A stretch of 64,000 nt of DNA from assembly GCF_003573695.1 (NCBI RefSeq), contig NC_039363.1, forward strand, positions 129,067,302 to 129,131,301, read 5' to 3'. The notes under the pieces were generated by a model, which saw only the letters and a list, made by a program, of their open reading frames with translations, was not told the DNA's origin and ran no database searches. Position numbers and translations under genes: made by a program. The stretch comes from Papaver somniferum (taxonomy: Eukaryota; Streptophyta; Magnoliopsida; Ranunculales; Papaveraceae). Shown piece after piece: positions 33,438-43,311 of this stretch; within the stretch, counting starts at the first letter, position 1, and every line of letters begins with the position of its first letter.

Positions 33438-35789
33438 TGAAAAAGAGGGGGTCTAACAACCACACCCAATATTTCACTTAGCAATCTGTATGGACAAACT
33501 CCAATATACTTTCGAGAGAATCAACTAGACAGTCAGACTCAATCTAGATAAAAAGTATATCAAAGAGTTCATATCTCAATCTTTCGATTTGATATATACT
33601 CAAGCAAATAAAAATCTGCGAGTCTTTATCAAATACTAGAGAGATAACTTGGATGGTACCAAAGACCAATATCCAAGTGTCAATCAATTTAAATCAACAA
33701 CCAAAAGGTCAGATATTCTAATTGATTGAACAACGCACAACCTGTGATATTTCAATTATATAACAAAATATAATGCCGAAAAGAAGTAACACAGACACCA
33801 GAATTTTGTTAACGAGGAAACCGCAAATGCAGAAAACCCCCGGGACCTAGTCCAGATTGAACACACACTGTATTAAGCCTCTACATCCACTAGCTTACTC
33901 CAAACTAAATTCGGCCTGGACTGTAGTTGAACCCCAACCAATCTCACATTGATCCAAGGTACAGTTATGCTCCTACGTCTCTGATCCCAGCAGGATATTA
34001 CGTACTTGATCCCCTTAGATGATCTCACCCACAACTAAGAGTTGCTATGATCCAAATTCGAAGACTTTAATAAAAAAATCTGTATCACACAGAAAAGTCT
34101 ATGGTAATTATAAATCCGTCTCCCACGAATATACCTACGATTTTTGTTCCATCTTTTGATAAATCAAGGTGAACATGAACCAATTGATAATCCGGACTTA
34201 TGTTCCCGAAGAACAGCCTAGTATTATCAATCACCTCACAATAGTCTTAATCGACGCGGCGAAAAAAGATATTATGGAATCACAAACGATGAGACGAAGA
34301 TGTTTGTGATTAATTTTTATCTTGCCTAGTGGAGATAGAAATCTCAAGACAATTATTACAATTGTACTCGTATGATAGAAACAACAAGATCAAATCACAC
34401 AACTACGATTAAGTAGTATCGGCCTGGCTTCACAATCCCAATGAAGTCTTTAAGTCGTTAACCTGGTTTAGAAGAAGAAACCAAAGGTTAAAGGAGAATC
34501 GACTCTATCTTAGCACAACTAGCATCACACAGAATGTGTGGGGATTAGGTTTCCCAGTTGCAAGAGTTCTCCCTTATATAGTCTTTCAAATCAAGGTTTG
34601 CAATCAATGTTAGCTTGGTAACAAAGCATTCAGTATTCACCGTTAGATGAAAACTTGATTAGATTCAAGCTAATATTTATCAACCGTTAGATCGAAAACA
34701 TAGCTTGTTATACACAAATGAAATGCACGTTTCTAGGCTTGTGTAACCGTACCCAAAGTTGTACATTAGTTGGTTCAACAATAATCAACCAAATGGTTAG
34801 CCATATGATCACTTTCATATCAACCATATTCTTCTTCACCATAACTAGTTCAAATGACTCAAATGAACTAGTTAGAGAGTTGTTCAATTGCAAGGATATC
34901 TCATATACTATACAAGACACAATTGAAGCAAAAACGATTTCATTCACTTGAATCGTTTCACGAACTATATAGCCACGGTTTGCAAATGCATTCCTTAGTT
35001 AATATGAATAAGTTCACAATCATCGTTTTTAGATATAACCTACTCAAGTTCGCGGACTGGGTTCGCGAACTTAAGTTCCCGGATGGAGTTCACAAACTCC
35101 AGCAGAAATTCTCGGGTTTGAGAATTTCGCCAGTTCGTGGACTTAGCTCATGCACTGCTCCGGTTCACTTGATCAATACAGTTCGCAAACTTTGGTTCAA
35201 GGAATAAGGAATTATACATATATGTGTTTCCACAACAATACTTATATCCTCCAATGGTTATATAATCTAAACTCTCATTTCAATCATTGAAACATTCTCA
35301 GAGGACGTTATATAGTTGTTATCCACAAACCATTTTTCGTCAGAGATTTTTTCAAAGTGATTGAAACATAACATGACTTTCGTCACTAGGTAAAGATGAA
35401 CTTGGCTAAAACGAAATCTTACCAACGCATATTTCGAGAAATAGATAGGAGAGATAAACTCGGCTCGAAATACCAAATGTGTATAATCTAAGTCTGTATA
35501 GAAAAACGACTTTTGTCTCAAGATAGAAGATAAATAGACTTATGAGTGATAGATAAGTTCAAGTCTCCACATACCTTTTAGTCGATGAAGATCCACCAGT
35601 TCCTTGAGTAGTCCTTCGTCTTGTATGATGATTGCCATGGAGTTCTTGAGCTCAACTACACTTTCTATCCTAGTCCGAGACCTTAGCTATAGTAGACTAG
35701 AAATCAAGACTTATATTTTTGATCACTAACATTGACAAACATGCTTGAGATATCAATGCATGCGAGGTCGACCGAGCAATGCTCTAACA
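33438..35789 (-). repeat. 5' LTR of copia element 2
   Basis: The LTR is 2352 bp, minus strand TGTTAGAGC to CTTTTTCA, with a TATA box at 34573-34580. The stretch 34424-34896 is identical to 28420-28892 in the 3' LTR, while the flanking parts differ by several percent. Confidence 0.9.
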
Positions 35790-35794
35790 CATCC

Positions 35795-37075
35795 CATTCC
35801 ATACAACTGTCCAAGATTCAAAACAAGGTTCTAAGGATGTTGCTTGAAACGAAGTCCTTGAATACTTGATAGCGGCACGTCGACAACGGAACGCAGCTTG
35901 TCTACTTCACTTAACGGCTCCGAAGGATTGTTCCCATACAAGCATCCCTAGTATATCATCATCGCAATCAGAAAAGAGCAAGATGACTGAAAGAAATCAT
36001 CAAGCAGTCAGTACATGCTTCTTAGGGAAAGCGTCATTCGTACCCTGAAGTGCAGCCGCTTCAATGAGGAAACACCATCTCAATCACCATTTCATTGTGC
36101 CTAGATCCCAGAAAGAAGTTTCGCCATCTGTGATTTTCATATTTTAGAAAATCCCTTCACGGAATCAGGAAGCAGCGAGCTAGTGCACGCGGTACTCCCA
36201 GATTGCAATTACTTCTTCAGACGTGTGCAATCACATCACACGCGATATTAATTGGAGATAGAGCCTCCGCACCTAACAAATACGACCCTGGATCTCCTAT
36301 TCATGGAAGCACAACACACATGATATAACAAATGGAAGTTACATCATGAATGAGGGATTATTATTCGATTAATCCCTGGCTCCAGCCACATGAAACAAAG
36401 ACTACTAAACATCAAAGAAGTGTCGTCAACGCCAGGGCCAATGGTGTCTTCACTAGAGTCCTCTCCAGGAGCTGCTTCAACATCCTCTCCGGAAGCCGCT
36501 TCGACACCCATCTCGGAAGCTGCATCAATGTTCTCTTTGAGAGCTGCTTCAACATCTTTTTCAGAAATTGCTTCAGCAGCCTTTTAAGGATATTCCTCAT
36601 GATAGGGCACATCCCCATCAGGGTCGAGGATTATGACATCGTCATGAAAAGTGTATTCATGTTTATCCAGGAGTTCATGTTATGCTCCATCCTCCTTCAC
36701 TTTAGCCGGGCATCAAACCTTTCATCCCTAGCACTTGTTAGCTGAGATGCTTCATCGCGCCTCCACTTTTCCTCCATGCTAACCGAAGCCAGGAAAGATT
36801 GGACACGCTCTCGAACGATACTCAGATGTACAAGGTACTTGGAATGCAGTTTGAGATCCCAACCAACAATATGCCTAATCTACCTGGGGCCAACCGACAT
36901 CATGCTAGGGGAACACTTACCTGGACACCTCTTGAACGTGACATGTTCCAAGGATAAGCCGACCCATCTCTTCTAGTAACATATAACTTTGTCTCATAAG
37001 TTTTACCTTTATTTGTCACCATCTAGTGCTTACGCCGCAATAGTGTAACTATTACGTGCTAAGCAGGGGACTTAA
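35795..37075 (+). other. Internal 3' region of gypsy element 3
   Basis: This continues the gypsy interior after the copia insertion. A short frame at 36390-36587 codes for SSPGAASTSSPEAASTPISE-like repeats, matching the block at 26985-27150. The rest is decayed. The end, aagcaggggacttaa (about 37060-37074), is the polypurine tract before the 3' LTR. Confidence 0.65.
36455..36590 (+). repeat. SPEAAST-like coding repeat (right block)
   Basis: Six diverged units of about 24 bp (core gaagctgcttcaac) encode alternating Ser-Pro/Ser-Glu and Ala-Ala-Ser residues in one open frame of 65 codons, which ends at a TAA. Confidence 0.65.
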
Positions 37076-39489
37076 TGTTGATGGTGGTTTTTAGTTCAAG
37101 GCTATAATTTTAAAACCAGTATTTAATGCACTGTCACCCTGCAAGGGGTAAAGACATTTGAAGAGTGACGAGTGCAAAAAACCCTCCTCGCTCATTGAGC
37201 AATTCAATATATGTATATATATATATATATGAAATTCACTCAAAATGGTGCGCGTATTAGCAATCCCAAATATTCTGTAAATTCTATTTTTACCAGTATT
37301 ACCAACTAATGCATGACTTGCCCAGTATTTGTATATGCTATGTTCCCAACGGAACTCTCATTATTGACATGACATGACGATTAAGTGTTCACTCTCATCA
37401 GAGTAGCGTGAATCTCCCAAAGTGCCAGTATTGAGACTGCATGGAAGTACTCACACAGGCTGCATCACTCTCTGAACAAAGAGAATTTTGTATCGACGCG
37501 CTTTTAAGATAGCTCGATCGAACACGCTTAAATTCCTTAAAGAAAATCTAGACTATTAATATCAGTCTCAAAAATAATCACAGCCGCACGATTTGGCCGC
37601 GCGATTCAATAGGCCTAGCCTGCTCCTAACAGAATTAGGTTATCATTACGATGACCACCGGTGGGACCACTGACTTCCTAACCGAACGGTTTCCATCTAA
37701 TACATCCATAGCGCTTCGAAGATCAACCCTAACATGGGTGATCGCGCTGTTTAAGAAGAGCTCAAGAGAAATGAGACCGACCAAAGCGGTCTCAAATGCA
37801 TCACATCCGTCCAACTTTGCCAGCCTAGTTAGACGGCTTAGATCTTCCCTCGAATGATCCAAAGGGTACTAGTGTGATCACCAACGACCTAACTACATTC
37901 TTGGTCTATCGATCGGCCTACTGCAAGCAAGAAACGAGTTGAATCACACACCCAAAGAAAGGTGATCGCGCAGCCTTTAAAACCATATATTCAATAAGCG
38001 ACGTTATACAACTGTCGCAAATAAATCGTGTCCGTCCAACTTCGCCAGCCTAGTTGGACGGCTTAGATTGCATTTCAAACAATCGAGGAGATTCCAACAC
38101 GTTCACCGTCGAACCAACTCCACATGTGGCCGATCGACTTGCTCATAGAAAGACCAAAGCGCATCAAGTTGCCGGCCCAAAGTAGGGTGAACGCGCTGTT
38201 CGAAAACCCTAAAAAACGCTTTGCGGCAACACACTTCTGTCACAAATTGATCGTGACCACTCATCTTCGGCAGCCGATTTGAGTGGCTTAGATCCAATTT
38301 CAGATGACCCAGGAGATGTCAACACACTCACTAGCGGCTCATCTTCACACATGCCCAATCGGCCCGTTTGAATCAACGACCAATGCTTTGATTCGACTAG
38401 ACAAAATAGGGATGGCTGCATGACCCCTAAACCCTAAATTATATCAATGGCGGCAAACATCTGCCACAAACCATCTCGTCCGTCCAACTTCGCTAGCTTG
38501 GTCGGACGGCTTGGATCAAACATTAGGCGATTAATGAGATATCTCAATGATCGCTGGCCACCTCTCTCTCACAGGGAGCGATCGACCAAATGTCGTCTCA
38601 TCCATGCGGCCCTCAAACGGTCACCCAAAGGTGGTCGGACATGCTGCTATTTTAAGACGCTCAAATTCGCGAATTATTCAACCGATCTCTAAAACAACGA
38701 TGTTTCATGCACATCGATTATTTTGAGCTGCTTTCTTAAAAGCGATGCTTCACATGCATTGAATACATACGACATTTTATGAATATCGGCCTCATAAAAA
38801 ACTTAGTTGTTTAAAATAATAGCGCCATACGCTATTCTTTGCAGCAAGTCCCACGACTTGACCCACTTACTCGAGACATCAAACGTGTCACAAACTGGGG
38901 GATACTTACTGGAGTATTGGTCTGGAGGTTTACAGCGTGCAGCGTGCAACGCGCCCATTACGAGAACGTGTCAGGAAAGGACGAACGGTTAACAACGATG
39001 AGAGTAGTGGGTCAAGGCGTGACTACGTGATGATCACCACCTCTTACACAACCCACTACTCCACTTCTTAATCTTCTCCACTTCCTACGAGATCAAGGTT
39101 GTGCTCAAATGACTTGTATAAATAGGTTTTCAACCGATTTCGACAAGAAGAAAAACAAGTATCCAGAAAACACCAAGAACTGATAGCTTAAATTATGCAA
39201 GCCAGTTCCACATTCTGATATAAGTCATAAACATCCACACCTTCATAATTCAACATTCTGATCTCAAACACCTTCTTCGCTTACCTCCCTAAGATCAACT
39301 CCTTCTCCTTGACTTTTTGACCAATTTAATCTGGAACGACCATTTATTGGTTTAGGCCAGAGCCTTAAAAATTGATCTCTCGGATCTAAAAGTTCTCCCG
39401 TGCAGTGCATTGGTTAGGGTTTGAATTCGTTTCTCATCAACACACCCAAATTTGCCAAAATCCGCAGAATCAGTTTTTACCCTCAAACA
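37076..39489 (+). repeat. 3' LTR of gypsy element 3
   Basis: The LTR is 2414 bp, TGTTGATGG to CTCAAACA. It carries the same four internal repeats as the 5' LTR, an (AT)n run at 37208-37232 and TATAAATA at 39117-39124. ORFs such as 38447-38692 and 37651-37857 are LTR translations. Confidence 0.9.
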
Positions 39490-39494
39490 CAAAT

Positions 39495-40781
39495 GTACCT
39501 TCATTTAGATACGAGTAACCGTACCTAAACGTGTATATTGAGTTGGCTCAACAATAGTTAACCGAAGTTAGCCATTTAAACACTTTTGTCTTAACCACAT
39601 TCATCTAACACTTCTAGATCAAATATGATGATCAATCAATTATGAAAGATAATCAAATGAATCTAATTGTATTACTCATATAGTTGTTCAATTGTTTATA
39701 TCTCATAGAAGTATACAGTAAACAATTGAAACAAAATCGGATTGATTCATGAGAATCAATTCATGAACATTAAGCCACGGTTTGCAAAGATTGCATTCCT
39801 TAATTCATAAATATATTTTTTTCATGAGAATGAAAACATACTTAACTGATTTCAGAAATTTAACCACTAAGTTTGCAAATGGTATGCAAAATATAGTTCC
39901 GGACTTTGGTCTTGTCCAACAGTTCGCAAACCGGTATGCATACTGCCGTCCCGGTCCTTAACTCAGGTAGAACTGTTCGCATACTGGTATGCAAACTTGG
40001 TTCCCAAACTTTAACAGTTAAAACCATTCACATACTGGTATGCAAACAAGGTTTCCGGACCTAAATCATACCACAACAGTTTGCATACTTGTATGCATAC
40101 TGTGTTGTATCCATACAAAGGTTAATTGTTCTAAACTCCCATTCCAATCGTTGAAACCTCCTTAGAAGACTACAATGGATGTCTCACACATACCATTAGC
40201 TTATAATTAATTTTCAAGTGATCGAATAATCAATATGAAACTTTCCGAGTCGACATCATATGATTGTCTCACACAAATCATGTAAGATGTTTCAAGGCAA
40301 TTTTCACATGATCATATTTTGACTTATTATTTAGTTTCCAACAAATAAATTGTTTCCAACTAAACTCGTCAAGAATAATGATGAACGTAGCTAAAGAAAA
40401 AATCTTCTAACACATATTTCAAGAAATATATAAGCGAGATAGACTCGGCTCGAGATTTGAAATGTGTATAACATAAAAGTCTATATAACTATACGACTTA
40501 GTCTCATTAGGAGATAGAAAAGAATAGACTTCTGAGTGATAGATAAGTTTTAGTATACACATACTTTTTTTTGATGAAGTTCCTCCAAGCTCTCCTCAGT
40601 AGATCTTCGTCTTCAATCGATGAACGCCGTGAAGTCTAAAGCTCAACTACACATTCCATCTTAATCTGAGACATAGCTATAAATAGACTAGAAATCAAGA
40701 CTTCTAGTTTTGATCACCTAAAATTGACAAACAAGCTTGAGATAACAATACTTACGAGTTCGACCGAATAGTGCTCTAACA
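39495..40781 (-). repeat. 5' LTR of copia element 1, second segment
   Basis: It resumes at tgtaccttcatttagat exactly where 22553 stopped, and ends gctctaaca. It matches 8960-10169 of the 3' LTR. Confidence 0.88.
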
Positions 40782-41060
40782 TTACTCTTCTCTAGTTAGA
40801 TCTTATGTGGAAATATATTGAGTTTCAGTCCATGTCATTGTGAAAATGGTTTCTTGACTTCTGCCTGTTAGAGCTAGCTTGGATATCATTGAGCTTTTCT
40901 ATCTCTTGTTCAACTTTGATAACTTCAGATGTATTGCTTCCTTGAACATCAGAAACTTGCAAATGTGTTATGTTTTCTTGTAGTTCAGTAATTCTTAATG
41001 AGGAGTGAATAAGACAGCTTCCCTTCTCCTCCTGATAAGTCACCTCTATTTTTTTTTATA
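40782..41060 (-). pseudogene. L1-type LINE ORF2, segment before the RT domain (right half)
   Basis: The minus-strand frame reads EQEIEKLNDIQASSNRQKSR, then a stop-interrupted YFHIRSN-RRV. This fits the L1 linker where a helical region and a WxQKSR/GDxNTxFFH block precede the RT. It joins in frame to 8018 after removal of copia element 1. The 5' limit of the LINE relic is unclear. Confidence 0.65.
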
Positions 41061-41149
41061 GAAATCCGGTTTATAGTATTCTCAAATCTTAAAAAACAAT
41101 GAAAAAGTAAGATTAAAATCAAAAAGAAACAACCAAATCACTAAACATG

Positions 41150-41760
41150 TGTAGTTAGGGTCTAAAATTTTGGATAATTAGGGATTTGGTTTCATTCTGA
41201 ATTCAACTTCTTTGAATTTTCAGTTCGCAACCACCGATGACAATCAATATGCGACTCTGAAACTTAAACTTATAAATGAAGCAAACTTACAATAGCTAGA
41301 AATATGTTTTGGTATCTAACATTTATAAATTTTTGGATTTGAAATACTGACACTTGTAGGATCAATCCGAACCTTCTTTAGCAGATGTATACTTAGGGTC
41401 TAAATACTGGATAATTTAGGGATTTGGGTTCATCCTGAGTTCAACTTCCTCGAATATTCAATCTTCTACGTTTACAACCTTTGATGACAATCAATATAAC
41501 TCTATAACTTAAACTTATGGATAAAGCAGACTTATAGGGATTTGGTAATTTCATTCTGAATTCAACTTCTTTGATTTTTCAGTTTGCGATCACCATTGAC
41601 AATCAGTATAAGACTCTGAAACTTAAACTTATAAATGAAGAAAACTTACAATAGCTCGATATATGTTTTGGTATCTACCATTTACAATTTTCAAGATTTA
41701 ACCTACTAAAACTTGTAGGTTTTAATTGAGACCTGCTCTCGTAAATGTATTAAGTAAGCG
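41150..41760. repeat. Three tandem copies of a roughly 240-bp unit
   Basis: Units start near 41158, 41396 and 41538. Each has the order tagggatttggt, ttcattctgaattcaacttc, tgacaatcaatat, and cttaaacttata. The middle unit is shortened to about 140 bp. No coding frame or known TE end is seen. Confidence 0.75.
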
Positions 41761-42278
41761 TTTATTGTTATATCACATTAGTATATATGAGCCTTAAAAA
41801 AGCAGTGAAAATATTTTCACGACCGTTTTGTAAAACTTTCTCCAAAACATAATCGAGTATAAATCTCAGATTTTGACTTGTATTAAAGTATAAACTACTG
41901 TAAAATAGTAAATGATTAGTTAGTATCTATCCTGAAAAGTTTTCAGTTTTGAGATGGGTAAAACACATTTATAGAAACTGGTGAACTAACAACATGTTTG
42001 ATTGAAAAATTTAGAGTCCTTGGATTTTTTTTCTCTTAATTACAAATTAAGGTGTCTAGTGGGGAGAATTAATCGAATGTTTACGGATTTTTTTAATAGA
42101 ACATAAATTGCATTAGAAACTAAAGATCGTATGACATGATGTTCTCACCGTTATCAATTTCTTCCGGAACCTTACATTAAACTACGTTATATCTAGAATT
42201 AGCTTCTACAAAAAATAGTTTTTCCTTCTATTTCATTTCGTTAGTTTATCTTCCTTGCTGTTGAGGTCTCTATCTATA
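41761..42278. other. Unassigned AT-rich sequence
   Basis: I see no ORF, repeat end or RNA gene here. Confidence 0.5.
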
Positions 42279-42572
42279 TACTCCTTCCGCTCCAAATTAG
42301 ATGACCTAGTTGTAGTTTGCACAATTCTTAAGGCATGGAGTAAAATGGAGAACTTTTAAGTATTTTTTTACAGTTATACCCTTATGGATAATTACTAGTA
42401 AAATTTAAAAATGATTTATCTCTCAAACTATCCAACGGATATTCGTAGGTTTTATACCATTGGAAAGCATTTTAAAACACTCAGATGACGAATATAAACA
42501 TGACTTTCAAATTATACATATTTCTTATAGTAATAATAATAAATAAAATAAAATAAAATAAAATAATAATAA
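42279..42572. mobile_element. Stowaway-like MITE, left part
   Basis: It begins tactccttccgctccaaatt and continues agatgacctagtt. The matching inverted right end is at 53557-53667. The interior ends in TAA and AAAAT repeats (42533-42572), into which the non-LTR array is inserted. Confidence 0.75.
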
Positions 42573-43298
42573 GTTGTTCTGCGGCGAAGTAATAAGCTGG
42601 ACCATGCTATGGACTTTCTGAAAGCGATTCCCATTCCAGGCCTTAACCAATCTCTTGGTCCACATCAGTTCCGTTCTGTTGCTCAGTACAGACTTGGTAT
42701 TCTGTTATTTCCTGAAGATGGTAAATGCTCATGTTGTGGACGTTATATGGATGTTTATGGGGATCATGCTCTCCATTGTGCAAGCGAGGTTGGTATAAAG
42801 TTTCGGCATAACTTGGTGAGAGATGTTGTCATAGACATTTGCTACAGATCAGGTGTCGCAGCTGGGAAAGAGGTAGCTTTGGGCTTTTTTTCTGACAACG
42901 ACAATGCTCTCAAGCCTGCCGACATCCTCATCTACAATTGGGAAAACAGACAAGACACCTGATTTGATGTCACTGGAGTTTCACCTTTCTCGAGTGGAGT
43001 AATTCGCAGCTTCACACCAGGCCATGCTATCTCCGCAGCGGTTACTCGCAAGTGTAACAAATATTTCGACAAATGTACGTCTCAAGGGTGCCGTTTTTGT
43101 GCCTTGGAATTTTGTACTTTGGGTGAGCTTGGAGATGACTTTGTTATTCTGCTGAAGAGATTAAAAAATTGTTTGTCCAACTATGATACTAATAGAAAAT
43201 TAGGTGGTCTTATTTTCCATAGGATTGGTTTGGATATCCAAAAGGGTGTTGGTGCACAGATTGTTGCCCGACTCCCTTCCATTCATGACATCAAATAA
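42573..43298 (+). pseudogene. RLE-like non-LTR retrotransposon, 5'-truncated copy a
   Basis: It holds only the C-terminal part of the polyprotein, open apart from one TGA at 42961 in place of a Cys codon. It contains a CCHC knuckle (CSCCGRYMDVYGDHALHC, C-x2-C-x9-H-x3-C), then RHNLVRDVVIDICYRSG, KPADILIYNW and FDVTGVSPF. The pair PADI ... FDVT is spaced like the PD...D core of restriction-enzyme-like endonucleases of R2-type LINEs. FTPGHAIS, TLGELGDDFVILLKRL and IQKGVGAQIVARLPSI follow. The stop codon overlaps a (TAA)n tail. The endonuclease call is an inference from motif order. Confidence 0.75.
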
Positions 43299-43311
43299 TA
43301 ATAATAATAAT
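43293..43311 (+). repeat. (TAA)n tail between copies a and b
   Basis: aataataataataataat directly follows copy a and precedes the 5' end of copy b. Confidence 0.85.

Larger units (their letters stand above)
27433..35789 (-). mobile_element. Ty1/copia-type element 2 (same family as element 1), gag-only
   Basis: This is an 8357-bp minus-strand element with LTRs at 33438-35789 (5') and 27433-29722 (3', truncated), primer site TGGTATCAGAGC at 33424-33435, and a perfect target duplication catcc (27428-27432 and 35790-35794). The interior has gag with two CCHC knuckles and a small coiled-coil frame, but no protease, integrase, RT or RNase H. It shares LTR family and gag start with element 1 yet has a different interior. 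Confidence 0.9.
22554..39489 (+). mobile_element. Gag-only Ty3/gypsy element 3, with nested copia element
   Basis: It has LTRs at 22554-24949 and 37076-39489, a primer-binding site at 24952, a polypurine tract before 37076, and a perfect target duplication caaat (22549-22553 and 39490-39494) inside the 5' LTR of copia element 1. Without the nested copia element the interior is about 3.8 kb. It codes only for a broken gag and a repeat-bearing frame. No RT, RNase H or integrase is visible, so it was mobilised in trans. Confidence 0.88.
8024..40781 (-). mobile_element. Ty1/copia-type element 1, with nested insertions
   Basis: The minus-strand LTRs begin TGTTAGAGC and end CTTTTTCA. The 3' LTR is 8024-10169. 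The 5' LTR is 21251-22553 plus 39495-40781. The primer-binding site TGGTATCAGAGC (initiator tRNA-Met type) is at 21237-21248. Target duplications are ttacc (8019-8023) and ttact (40782-40786). Removing the element and one duplication joins the L1 frame as ...RRVRNKIDSLL, typical for that family. Without insertions the interior is only about 3.4 kb and has no gag, protease, integrase or RT, so it is non-autonomous. Its cargo is a plant-transposon-protein-like pseudogene and a short coiled-coil frame. Confidence 0.85.

Noticed and set aside
36350..36745. 131-residue frame in another reading frame over the SPEAAST block
   Set aside because: Cys/Phe-rich repeat translation in the wrong frame. The EAAST frame matches the block at 26985.
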